The translations under genes and the position numbers were made by a program. A stretch of DNA of 64,000 bases. It comes from Heterocephalus glaber (taxonomy: Eukaryota; Chordata; Mammalia; Rodentia; Bathyergidae). Within the stretch, counting starts at the first letter, position 1. Each line of letters starts with the position of its first letter. Under the pieces are notes generated by a model. It searched no databases. It worked only from the letters and a program-made list of their open reading frames with translations, and had not been told where the DNA came from. Shown here piece by piece: positions 51,660-62,839 of the stretch. The stretch is from the NCBI RefSeq assembly GCF_000247695.1, contig NW_004624778.1:11299301-11363300 (forward strand), in the 5' to 3' direction.

Positions 51660-52539
51660 AAGAAAGATTAGTGACTCTTTGTTGCCAAAATGTCTTACTA
51701 CTAGAAACAGGAACACATTCTCATCAGGGACATAAAAATAAAATGTTTAGCCCTGATTGTCTCTAAATGCTACCTTGTAATTACTATAAGGGAAGGAACC
51801 TCGGGTTGAATATAGCGTTTCCTTCTAAATCCTTTCTCCCCTTGCTCAGACTCCCATAAATACACCATCAGTTTCTTTGTCCCCTGTCCCTCTATCCTGC
51901 CCTCAAAATCCCAGCGATTAAATCAAGAGTCTACCCTCCCCGAACCCACATGCAGGCAGCAAAGATAGCTGGTATCCTGAGCCCAGCAATTTGCATTCTG
52001 GGCTGTTAGCACAGGCCAGGCCACATTGCAAAGGATCACTTTCCCTCCAGGCCATGCCCAGTGCAGGTCAGCTGTGGTTCTGCTCCCCTGAATCTTCACT
52101 CCAGCATCCAGCTGATGGAGCAGCCTCCCCTGGGACACAGCCAGTTGTGGGCAGAGGGAAAAGGAAACATGGTGAACACATTGTATCATAAAGCTTCTGC
52201 TTGGAGCTGCCACACATCATGTCCCTTCCTATTTCACTGATGTATGCCCAAGTCTGGAGTCATCGGGACAGGAAAGCATATCTCCCCCAGGGAGTTTTGG
52301 CAGGATAACTAAGCAGGCTTACTGCTGTGTCGCGAGGTTGTGACTGCTCCCATGCAATGGGCTCTTGAGGTCTCTGGCAACTTTCTTCATTTGCCTAATC
52401 CTCTCGGTTCCCTGACTTCCACCCTTATGGCTTCTCCACCCTTCTCAAATGTCTGACACCTCCTTCCTCATTTTCACTCCAGCCAAATAGTGACTGTCCT
52501 TTCTCCTGTCACTAAGGAAACAGAGGTCACCATAAAACA
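51660..52539. other. Unique sequence, no gene seen
   Basis: Ordinary composition. The last 150 bp are C/T-rich and may already be the diverged left end of the L2 that follows. Confidence 0.4.
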
Positions 52540-54144
52540 GCTTTCATATGCTTTCACCACCAAGTATTCCAGTGCAGCCTCACCTGAGACCAGTCCTTGC
52601 CTTCCCTCTCACTGGAGCACGTGTCTTGCCTCTACCCCAAGACCCTTGCAATGATTGTCACCATTGTCCCCTTGGCCTCCTCTACTTCCCCTCCTCTGCT
52701 GAATTCTTCTCTATAGAACCAAACATGCTGCCTCATTTTCTATCTCTAATAAAACTCTATGTGACCTCAACTTCCTCTCTGGCTACCACCTCATTTCCCT
52801 GCTCCTACTAATGGGAAAATTATTCCAAATGTGTTATCTTGATACTGTCTCAAATTCCTCAACTTCCACACTCTTGGCCTAGACCGCTCAAAATTTGTTA
52901 ACCACCCACAGAAATTAGTCTTATCTCATGATGTCCATATTGTTACTAATAGTCTGTTTTGTCCTGTCTTTCTGACCCACAAGTATCACCTGACAATCAT
53001 TCTGTCCTCCCTGAAACCTAGTATCAGGGACAACACTGTTCCTTTTTTTTACTGGTCATTCTCACTCAATCTCCTTACTAGTTTCAACTCATCCTTCCAA
53101 TCTTTAAACTTTGGAGAATCTAAGAATTAAAATTTGTGCCTCCATCCGTTCTACACATACTTTCTATGCAGTACACCAGTCGCACAGCATTGAGTACCAT
53201 CCTGAACTCCAAACTCTGGTCCCATCATCTCCCCTACACTTCAGATTTTTATGTTCAGTTGCCAAATCACCAGCTCCACTTAGATAAATAAAACAGATTC
53301 AAAAGTAAACTTTTAAGTTTAGTCCCCCAAACCTACTACGCCCTGTACCCCTCAGTTTTAGTTATTGGCAATACCATACTTCAAGTCATTCAGCTCAGAA
53401 AACTTGGGTTTCCAATTCATCAGTAAACCTTATTTGCCCCATCTTCAAAATATATCTCATATCTGAATACTTATAACCATTTCTACTACCATCTCTCTGG
53501 TGCAAAATAACCGTCATCTTTAACCTGGGCTGTTGTTGCAAGAACCCGTCTCCTGAGCTTCTCCAGGATGGGGTGACTCTTTAAGACTGATTTTAAATCT
53601 AAAATCAAGGCACTCCTCTTACCAAAATGCCCCAAAGGTTGCAACTGCAGAATGAAATCTAGTGAATTTACCATGTCTATCAAGATCATGTGATCAGGTC
53701 CATTGCTGATATTTCTCTCTATCTCTCACCTGCCTCACCTGCTAACTTCAGCCATCCCAGTATCCTCAAATTCACCCAGCAACTTCCTCCTCAGGCCATG
53801 GTACTTATTCTTTCAGCTTGGAATGTTCTCCTACCTAGATATCCAATAGCTTGCTTCCACAGGCCTCTATTCAAATGTCCCTTATCAAAGAGATCTTCCC
53901 TAAATGTTTTCTATAAAATAAACTCCTTGGAGTTTCTGTCATTTTTTTTACTGTCTTACCCATCTTGATTTATTTTTCATATCATTTATTACTATGTACA
54001 TTTTTTTGTCTTTCTCTCCAAAGTAGAATGTAAATGTCAAGAGAAGCAGTCTTGTATTATTCATGGATGTAGCACCAGCCCCTAGAGCAGAGCCTAACAT
54101 GAAGTAGGTACTCCATAAATATTTGTTGAATGAATGAATGAATG
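52540..54144 (+). mobile_element. Long L2 LINE with intact 3' tail
   Basis: A 1.6-kb L2 in sense order: 'tgcagcctcacctgagacc', 'cttgcaatgattgtcaccattgtcccc', 'aacttgggtttccaattcatcag', CATCTTCAAAATATATCTCA, 'cttcagccatcccagtatcc', 'ttctttcagcttggaatgttctcctacc', 'tctattcaaatgtcccttatcaaag', TAGAATGTAAATGTCAAGAG, AGCACCAGCCCCTAGAGCAG, AGCCTAACATGAAGTAGGTA, and the tail TGTTGAATGAATGAATGAATG. Frames are broken throughout. Confidence 0.9.
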
Positions 54145-54749
54145 GGAATAGCAGACCACAAAGACAGAAAGTGACTCACCCCCTTGCAGCAGAGGGCCTA
54201 GGCTACTTTTGGACTTCTATTTTGTGAAACATTAAGCTTCCTCACTATTTAGGCTATTTTAAATTGAGTTCCTTTCTTTTTCAGCCAAGAGCATCCTAAC
54301 TGCTGAATTGCTACCATTTGGCAAATGGGCAAGGATAAAGTACACAAGTCCCAAGCAGGAGCATCCTACCAGAAAGCCTATCCATGGCAGCATGGGGCTG
54401 GGGAGCTGCCACTTCAAATGCAGCTTTATAAGTCTCTCCCCTAAGTTCACACCTAACATGGTGAGACAATGCCTCAGAATCCATCACTGTGCTAGCAAAC
54501 ACCACAATACTCTGTGGTTCCCCAGGGTTCTGTGCTCCTAGGTGAGGAGTTTGGAGCAAAAGAAAAGGCCATAATAGAATGCTAGATCTCCCTCCACCCA
54601 GACACTTTAGGGCAGGCCCCTTGGCCCAAGATATTCTGTATCGCAGGGACCCAGTCTACTGACCTTCTGAAGGTCAGTCCTTCTGGGGAAAAATGAGGAA
54701 AGAACCTGATGACTGGAGGTCATTGCTATGTGCCAAGCATTTAGCTTTT
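54145..54749. other. Unique sequence between two L2 elements
   Basis: No repeat or exon was recognised. Opposed 77- and 82-codon frames are chance-length. Confidence 0.4.
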
Positions 54750-55205
54750 AATCCTCACCTCGGAAAACGTTGGTTATCTCTTAACATCTATTGCTCTTTC
54801 TTCCATTGCTGAACTTCTCTTATACTCAGTCAGATCCAGCTTCCTCCCACATCACTGTACCAGCTAAGGTCCTGTGGTGACTGATGACCTCCAAGTTGCT
54901 AAACCCAGTGATGACTTTTCATTCTTAATTTAACATGACCAATCAGCATTAATGGTATTTGACAGGTTGACCATTTGCTTTCTCAAAACACTGCACCCAT
55001 CATGTTTTCCTTCTGCCTCTTGGGAAGCTCAGTCTCAACTGGTTCTTCCTCAACTTCTCAACCTCTAGCTATAATGGTAACCAAAAGTTCAAGCCTTGTA
55101 CCTCTTCTCTCTATATCCATAACAACTTCCAAGGAGATCTTACCCATCTCATGATTATATGTTTGCCCAAATACTTCCCAAACCCAGTTGGAATCCCAGT
55201 TGCTT
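54750..55205 (+). mobile_element. L2 LINE, left part (interrupted)
   Basis: GTGACTGATGACCTCCAAGT, 'tgctaaacccagtgatgacttttcattc', 'aatggtatttgacaggttgacca' and 'caacttctcaacctctagctataatgg' follow the L2 reverse-transcriptase region in sense order. It stops at an antisense LINE near 55,210 and the later L2 parts appear from 56,950. Confidence 0.82.
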
Positions 55206-55214
55206 CATCCCTGT

Positions 55215-56270
55215 CTACTGGGTATTGTTTCCTCTCAGCCTGAAAAAGTTCTTTGACCATCTTTTGTTGTGTGATCTGCTGGTAACAGATTCTCTCAGCT
55301 TTTGTGTATCTACAAATGTCTGCATTTCATCTTCATTTTTTAATATGTTTTTGTAGGATATGGACTTCAAGATTGACAAAGTTTTGTTTTTAATATTTTT
55401 CTCTTTTAGCACTTCAAAGATTCATTCATTATCTGGAAACTTATTTTTCTGATGAGGACATGGCCATTATACTTAATGCAACACTCGTGTATGAAGTATG
55501 TCTATTTTGTCTTGTTATTTTTAAGATTTGTCCCTGTATCTTTGGCATGCTGTTTTAACAATTTAACTATGTGTACTTCGGTATGGTTTTCTTTGTATTT
55601 ATCATCCATAGGGTTTACTATAGTCCTGGATTTATGGGTTGCTATTTTAGAGGAAATTGAACATTTGGGGCTATTTCTTTGAATTTTTTTTTTCTTTCTA
55701 ATTTGTGCTCTTTGTGCAATTCCATTTACATGTGAGTTATACTTCTTCATTCTGGTCATTGAAATTCTTTTCATTTCTCTATTTTTTCTTCTGTGTTTTT
55801 CATTTGGATGATGATACTTTCTTTGATTTGTATCCATTTTTTGGACTTTTTATTGCATATATTTCATATTCCAATTCTAGAGTGTCCACTGCATTATTTT
55901 TTACCGTTATTTTATATTTCTCCTGAATTTTCCATATCCTCATTAGTTAACCCATTATTTCCATTGATTCTTCAAAATATTTATAATTGTTTGAAAGTCC
56001 TTGTCTGCTAAATTCCAAAACCTCATTATCTGTGTATCTGCTTCTATTGATTGATTTTCTTGGAGTGTAGGTCATATTTTCCTGTTTATTTACATTTTAA
56101 TAAATTTAGATTATACATGTTTTATTGTAGAGACTCTAGATCCTGTTATCTTCTTTGAAAGATGCTTGCTTTTGTTAGCTATTTAATACTGGCAGATCAT
56201 CTTCATCCTCAGATGGCTTGATTTGAGGTTCTATTATGGTGATTCTTTTTCAATTTGGTCTTTATTCCTA
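55215..56270 (-). mobile_element. HAL1/L1-type LINE inserted in L2, antisense
   Basis: GATCTGCTGGTAACAGATTC, TCTCAGCTTTTGTGTATCTA, 'tctgcatttcatcttcatttttt', TAGCACTTCAAAGATTCATT, 'tttgtccctgtatctttggcatgc', 'tttcttctgtgtttttcatttgg' match the antisense HAL1/old-L1 order, the same segments as at 13,030 and 36,540 but more complete. Confidence 0.8.
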
Positions 56271-56279
56271 AGGATATAT

Positions 56280-56949
56280 CCCATTTTCTGAAGTTTCAGT
56301 GGAAAGCTTGAGTTCCTTACTAAGTCCTTCTATCTTGAAAGAACTAAAAGTGAAATAAAGTGGGAAGCTGAAATCTCTGCTCAACTCTAAACCTTCCAGG
56401 AATTGCTTTCTCCCGAGCACCCTGGAGCTTTGATCCCCCCCTACTCCATGTACACTTAAGGACTAGGAAAGGTATAAGGAAAGTTTAAACACAGATTATG
56501 GGACTCCATCTTCTATGACTCCTTTCCCGCTCAATTCCCAGCTTCTCTAGGAGTCTAGCAGCCAGACTGCCATTTCTTGCTTGAATTCTACTTACTGTGT
56601 ATTGTATGGGCTGGAGAATATCCTGAGGAAAAGAAGACTCATAAATATGAATCTCACCCAATGTGATTTCTTTCTTTCAAGGGTTGAACCTCCTCCAGTA
56701 TATATCTGCTTTAGGTAACTCTGCCATGCCTCCAGAGTTTATAATTATCAGCAATCAGTCTGACATAAACTATTCTGGAATTAGCAGAAGCTGAAGTTCA
56801 GTCTTTTGGTTTTGGATACTATCTATAATCTGACAACTCCCAAAAGTATGTTTATAGTCCCAGACTTCCTAATTTCCAGACTTGTAAATCTATGAGCTTC
56901 TGGAATTTCAAATAGGTGTTTCAAACTATATGTGAACTGAAGTAATCTC
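56280..56949. other. AT-rich sequence, not assigned
   Basis: Probably further LINE-derived DNA between the antisense HAL1 and the resumed L2. No clear match was found. Confidence 0.35.
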
Positions 56950-57118
56950 TCAGTCATTTCTCTCACAAAATTATTCCACTTAATGCCTTAATCATCCTAA
57001 TGAATTGTACCTGCATCCTTCACATCAAAAGTCAAAGACATTATTGACCCCTCCCTTTCTTCACAATCTACATCAAATCCATCAGCAAATTCTTAAAGAT
57101 ATAACCAGAATGCAATAT
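56950..57118 (+). mobile_element. L2 LINE, middle part
   Basis: 'caaaagtcaaagacattattgacccctccctttc', TTCACAATCTACATCAAATC, CATCAGCAAATTCTTAAAGA and TATAACCAGAATGCAAT continue the L2 order (gactcctctctttctctcacaccccacatccaatccatcagcaaatcc). Followed by an L1 insertion. Confidence 0.8.
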
Positions 57119-57300
57119 TTCTGAAAAAAATAATGTCTGAGATGTGCATAAAAATAAAATGGTAGAAGCAAATGGGTAGGAGTATAGATGAAATAAGATC
57201 CATCATAAGCCAATAATTATTGATAGATGATGACCATAGAGTAGTGTTATTCTATTCTCTCTGTTTTATATTTGAAATAAATGGTTCTATCTTTTCCTAT
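57119..57300 (+). mobile_element. L1 3' end inserted in L2
   Basis: GTAGAAGCAAATGGGTAGGA, GTATAGATGAAATAAGATCC, 'atcataagccaataattattgatagatgatgac', 'gtgttattctattctctctgttttatatttgaaataaa' is an old L1 3' UTR in sense order. Confidence 0.7.
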
Positions 57301-57319
57301 ATTATACTGGTATGTGTGT

Positions 57320-57620
57320 AACCAAACCTCTTTTCAGCGCCATGATCCAAGTCAACACCATCTTGCCTGGGTTGTTGAAATAGCCTCCTAAACTGTCATA
57401 TGGTTTTATCCTTGTCCTATATTGGTTACTCTCAATCCAGCTGCCAGATCAAAGCAGTCATTTAAGAGTAAGTCATATTATGTCACTCTCAGTTCAAAAT
57501 CCATCCATGGCTTTCCAGCTTATTTACTTTAAAAAAGACCTTATAAGTTTATAAGGCTTATTGTTACTTCTCTGTCTTTATATTACCTATCCATTATCCT
57601 ATTGCAGTTATTTTATAGAA
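57320..57620 (+). mobile_element. L2 LINE, right part
   Basis: CGCCATGATCCAAGTCAACA, CCATCTTGCCTGGGTTGTTG, AAATAGCCTCCTAAACTGTC, 'gccagatcaaagcagtcatttaagagtaagtc', ATATTATGTCACTCTCAGTT and CAAAATCCATCCATGGCTTT complete the L2 order begun at 54,750 and 56,950. Confidence 0.88.
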
Positions 57621-57639
57621 CATCCCAGAATTTGATTTT

Positions 57640-57970
57640 TTCTGATGTTGTAACATGATTAGATTTAAATTATATATTTTGGCAAAAAACTCACTGAAGT
57701 GATTTATGTGCATCTCTCAGTATTTTATATCAGGAAGCATATGATCTCTATTCATCCTATTGCTGATGGTGTTAAATTTGATCATATTGTTAAAGAGGTT
57801 TTGACCATGTCTCTATACTTAAGTGATATATTTCCTCCTTTGTAATTAATAATCTGTGCAAATGTCTTGATCCCCAACTAACTGTCACCCACTGGTCTTA
57901 GCATCCATCGGTGAATTGGCTATTAGGATGGTTTCTATATAACTGTGATTTCCTCATACTTATTGGTTGG
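57640..57970 (-). mobile_element. Old L1 (L1ME-like) 3' part, antisense
   Basis: ATATCAGGAAGCATATGATC, 'ctattgctgatggtgttaaatttgatca', 'ttaagtgatatatttcctcctttgtaattaataatctg', 'actgtcacccactggtcttagcatccatcggtga' is the antisense of an old L1 3' region. Confidence 0.75.
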
Positions 57971-58159
57971 TATTATATATAAGGAAATGCTCTCTCCTGG
58001 TGGGACTGTTCTAGGGGTTGCAGTTAATGCTGGCTTCTCTAAGATCTGAGGTAGTGAGCTTGGGGAGGAACTGAAATAATATAAGAAAACTGAGCCAGCA
58101 ACACTAAGATCAAAGCAGATGATAGACAGAAGAATTGGCAAATACAAACCTCAGGAGAT

Positions 58160-58390
58160 GGGAGCAGGCTGATGTATTCAAGGACGAACAAGAAGGTCAG
58201 TGAGACCAAAGCACAGGCAACCCAAGAAAAGTGGGAGATAAAGTCAAAGAGGTGACCAGTCTAGGTCAGAAAGACCTTCCCATGAGGCTACAAGGGAGCT
58301 TGGCTTCATCCTAAGAACAGCAAAAAAACAATGAAGGCTTGAGCACAGGAGTGACATGATCTGATTTGCCTTTTTAAACAATTAAACTCT
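58160..58390 (-). repeat. L2 LINE fragment, antisense
   Basis: 'gggagataaagtcaaagaggtgaccag', 'gggagcttggcttcatcc', AGCACAGGAGTGACATGATC and TGATTTGCCTTTTTAAA match the antisense L2 region (gagcagaggagtgacatgatctgactta). Confidence 0.72.
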
Positions 58391-58419
58391 CTCACCATTG
58401 TTTCCCACACATTGAAAAG

Positions 58420-58970
58420 GATGAACAAGTTTGACAACATATTTGGTTAAAGAGGATATGTGGCAAAGTATTCTTTTTCCTAACTAGTAGTAATATACCC
58501 TGACACAAACTTTTTGCATGCAAGACAATTCTGAAATAACTCAAAATTGTAATTCTACAACTGGGAATTTATCTTGCATATGTCCAGAATGACAAAGTTA
58601 ATCACTGCAGCATTATTTATAATAATAAAATACTGGCAACAATATAAGTGGACACCAGCAGGGGACTAATTAAATATGTTATAGTGGATCTGCACAGTGG
58701 AATATTATACAGTTGGAAAAAGAAATGAGAGTGCTCTTTACTTATATGAAATAACTTTCAAGAAGTAATAAATGATGAAATTAAGGTATAGAATAGTGGA
58801 TCTAGTGGATCTACCATTTAAGGTAGCATACATGTGTATAATTGGTTGCGTGATCACAAATTACCACAAATTGGAAAGATGCAAGGGAAACTGGTAATAT
58901 TGACTGCCTCTGAGGAGTAAGAGACTTTAATGGCTACTGTATTGGACTTTTTCAATTTTATTCTCTCTCA
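58420..58970 (+). mobile_element. Old L1 LINE, ORF2 end and 3' UTR
   Basis: TGCAGCATTATTTATAATAA, 'actggcaacaatataagtgg', 'tagtggatctgcacagtggaatattatacagttgg', 'taaggtagcatacatgtgtataattgg' and 'ggactttttcaattttattctc' are the sense order of an L1 end. Confidence 0.8.
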
Positions 58971-58979
58971 ACTGATTTC

Positions 58980-60410
58980 TAAAACAAAGGAGGATGAAAA
59001 TTAAAAGACTTCTTGGCATCTTTATGGAAAGGAACAGAAACTAGAGACCATTTGGGGGATCCATGTGGTCTCACACAGAGCTGACTGTGGCAGAGGAAAA
59101 GGTTCTGTATCCTCTGCAGCCATTTAAGTCCCTTCTGATCCAGAACCATTTCATTTCCAGAAGGCATTTCTGGCCTTCAGGTTGTTTCTAAAGAAGAAGT
59201 CATCTCAGCAAAATCCCCTTCCCAGCCTAGAGAGAAGAGCCTTGCCAAATCCACATAGCCAGGTGGTGATGAGTGGGCAAGAGAACTTGGTCTTCTGAGT
59301 CTTGACTCATTGCCAAGTCCCACCTTTCTCCTTCTGCATTCTCCCAGTTTCCTCCTTTCCCATGGCACTCTCCAGTCTTCCTTCTCACCTACTCCCCTGC
59401 TCCGCCTTGGAACCCAGTGATCCCCTCCCACACACTCTCTGAGATCTTCTCCACATGCAATTGCACAGGGAGCTAAGCTCTCTCAAGGACCACCTCTTGT
59501 GGTCTCCACCCAAATAACCTTTCAGGGTGACCCTTCAGACGGACCCCTAACTTCTCTCTCATATGCCAAATAACATCCACCCCCACCCACTAGTCTCAAA
59601 ACTTGCCTGTTCTGTGTTCCCATTCCTTTGAGTCTTTTTTTGCTGACTAATCTAATTAATAATAATTCTGCCTTCCACCTGTAGCAGGGTGTCTATTTTG
59701 CCACTGTCCCAGGTAAGCAGGCATCACAAACTGCCTCCGTTCAGATCTGCGGTATCTGGGTGCCTGGCCTTCCAAGCCGTGCCTCCACTGCCCCTCTAGA
59801 AACCCAGAATAGGGCCAGGTTTTCCAAGTTTTATACTGGTCATACCCACCCCCATTCTAGGTATTTCTGCCTACTCTAACATTCATGCTGGGAAGTCAAT
59901 GGGCTAATCCTTCTCCATTCCATGGATATTTGCATGTGAACCAGAGATTTTGAGACGCACTAATGATAATGACTAATTATGGAATGGCTGTCTCTTGGCA
60001 GGCAGACTGGAACTTTTTCTAGGACTGGCTTTCCCCGGATTCCAAGGATAGTGAACTCAACATCTGTCCCCTCTTTTTCTGGAATATTGTAAGGTAGAGG
60101 GCTCTTACAGCTGAAGTAAGAATTTGTACTCTGGAGGCTTCCCATGTACACTTGGGCTTCCTCGTGCACTGACCACACTTGGATCCCAGTGACACTGCAC
60201 AACTATAAAGAAAAGTAGAATGGAAAGGATCAGTGTCAGCAAATAAAAAACCACAAACCTCAAGGTAGAAATTGTTCCTTATGTGCTCATGGGGTATGGA
60301 CTCTAGACCCTAATGCCACCTTTTCTTGTTTAGTTCTTTGTGAAGGCACACAAAAGTAACAGGCAAATATACATAATAAATGCTTTATGGATAAGTCAGT
60401 ATATGATATG
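58980..60410. other. Unique sequence, no gene seen
   Basis: Short frames only (up to 84 codons). The part 59,480-59,720 is C/T-rich and may be very old L2 sequence. No exon, RNA gene or regulatory block could be supported. Confidence 0.4.
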
Positions 60411-60417
60411 TTCTTTT

Positions 60418-60495
60418 ACTTTTTTGGAGAACCCAGAACCTCTTGCATGCTAGGCAAGCACTCTTCTACTGAGCTACATGCTACACCTCCAGCTT
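60418..60495 (-). repeat. ID-like SINE (older copy), antisense
   Basis: 'tttttggagaacccagaacctcttgcatgc', TAGGCAAGCACTCTTCTACT and GAGCTACATGCTACACCTCC are the reverse of an old ID element (gctggggatgtagctcagtagtagagtgcttgcctagcatgc). Confidence 0.75.
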
Positions 60496-60499
60496 CACA

Positions 60500-62500
60500 A
60501 TGCATGATATATGCAGTGACATTCCATGATGTATTTCATATGTTGTCTTTCAGTAGCAATGCATACTTCAGTGTTCTATGCAAAACTGCACCAAATGTGG
60601 TACATTAAGGCAACATTTCCATCTAGTCTGTACACCTCTGAGGTGAGCTGCCTCAAATAACTTGTACCTCTGATTTGTCTTGAATAAACCTGTCTTAGAG
60701 CATATCCCAGAATAATAACCCTCAAGATGGCTCCATCTGGAAAGATGAATGAACATTTTTCATTCTCTGAAATTTTATGCCATTTTGTAGTTTGTGAAGC
60801 ACTTTTGCAATCATTGTCTGTTGTTCCTGGTGTTTCCCTTTTATCAGCTACAGCCCAGGAAGAGAACCTAATATTTACCTGAAGTCACCAGCCCAAAGAG
60901 CTTCTTTTCTATTCAAAAATACTAGGAACCATATTGACACTGATTCCTCCTCTGCTGTACAACACCATGACAGTCTCTACAATTTCTTGGGTCAGATAAA
61001 CAAATTAATTTCAGTTTGGTGATGTGGGACCTTATTATGAGTGATCCCTTGTTGGTCTGGTCCATTGGTACAAAGAGCAGGAGCTCAGACTGAAGCAATG
61101 TCTATAAATCTTAATGTCTCTTAACATGGTACCTGACACATTGGCTATGTCTAAGACCACCTACTTATCTCAGTGAGCCTTTCTGCACTCAAAATATTTC
61201 TAGACTTCTCTGTGGAAACTGATATCAGAGTTAATTTATGAAACACATAAACACACACACAGTCTCATTGCTTCATTTCCACCTTTATTCCCAACACCAA
61301 ACAGCACCTTATATGGTAATCAGCTGAGTAATTTGTGGCTGTTTCCAGCAGTCTTTCCACTGACCTAGTGAAGAACTAAAGGTGCCCACAGTGGGTCTTC
61401 AGCAATGCTCTCAACAACAGCATCACTAGAGCAAGCAGGCATCTGTGTAAAGATGCAGGTCAACTGTGCTGCTATAGAAACAGGCAGTCTCTGTATTTTG
61501 GGGTCAGACCTTCAGTACTCTAGTTTCTCCAGCCACCCACATCTTTTCTTTATTTAGTTCCTTAAAACCCATGGTAGATGTTAGTTGAGGATAGTAAAGG
61601 ATTGTCAGCTTTTCAGGCCAGAAGCAAGCAGGATGAGGTGAGAGGTGGGTGGCATCCCACATCCCTAAAGGCTGGAAAATGAGCCAGGTGGAAGTTAAGA
61701 AAACCCACAGGGGCATTGGAAAGTAGCCTAGCCAGTCTAGATGTGCACACTTGGGAGGAATGGCCTACCCTCCTCCCACATCTCCTTCTCAGAGCCTAAG
61801 GAGGACCCAGAACCAGAAAGACAATTAAGCATTCTTTAGTGTGTGCCAGGACTCCCAGACTCCTCTTCCCTCCAGGTCAGAGCTAGAGAACAGAGCAGTG
61901 ACTCCAATCTTTAAAGAGCTTTGTTGGATGACAGCCAATGTTCAGCCCTGTCTGTCTATAGTTCTCTTTAAATCTTGCAAGCTTTGTCCATCAAGGAGCA
62001 CTTACCTGCCCCTCTTTTTGCCTGATGATTAAGCTGTAGAGAGATATCATTTTTTTCCCCATCACATACCTGTTTCTTGAGTGGAGATTTCTTTTTAATT
62101 CTCCAACCAAAAAGAACACACTACCCACTTCCTTTTGACTCATGCTCTGAGATATACTTGGATATGGAATTGGGTGGACTTTCTGAGGAAATCTTTCAAA
62201 AAGACTAAGTATGATCTAAATGCATCTGCCAAAAGCTATCCCAAAGAGAGTTGATATGATCTAATAAATGCTGATAATTATATACCTGAAGCACGGATCT
62301 TTTCAGACATGAAGTCAGAGGGCTTCTGCTATCCTGCCTGCCCAGACCAGCTAATGTGAGCACAATGACAGAGGAGCCCTGGAAAATACCACAATCCAGG
62401 TAAACAGGTCTTGTAGGATGGCTTCTCATCCTGGAGAGAAATCACCTAACCCAGGAATCTTTAGAACTAAGTAGTTCCACCTTGTACATATGTGAGAATA
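60500..62500. other. Unique sequence, no gene seen
   Basis: About 2 kb without a recognised repeat. Short frames (up to 74 codons) are on both strands. This is the longest unassigned stretch in the window. Ancient diverged repeats may be hidden in it. Confidence 0.4.
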
Positions 62501-62506
62501 AACTAA

Positions 62507-62830
62507 GTGTTCATCAGCCAAGTCATTCCCTGTTCCAGAACCACTTGGGCTTTTTCCTTGTCTCTTCTCCCTCTTTCCTACCTTCCTGTCTTGCTTCACC
62601 CAGTCCCCAGCTCACCATCCCCACTGTGCCTCCACTCAGGCTATGTTCTCAAAGCTAAATGTTACTCACCCTCTCTGCCCACCTTGGCCACTTTGAATTG
62701 CTCCCCAACCCCACTCCCACCCGGTCTCTGTGCCACTGGCCATGCTTCCCATCCTCTGATTCTACAGTGTGTTATACTCAACATGGGTCACAGTCCTTCC
62801 AATAGTCTTTTTCTTATAGTGCCTACTGGG
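62507..62830 (+). repeat. Possible old L2 fragment
   Basis: C/T-rich stretch with 'cttgtctcttctccctctttcctacc' and 'tttgaattgctccccaaccccactcccaccc', which resemble L2 sense-strand sequence. A 112-codon frame here is a by-product of composition. Confidence 0.3.
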
Positions 62831-62839
62831 TGCTACAAA

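Noticed and set aside
55502..55926. Short frames of 111 and 73 codons with lysine/asparagine- or phenylalanine-rich translations
   Set aside because: They lie inside the antisense HAL1-like LINE and are relic LINE sequence.
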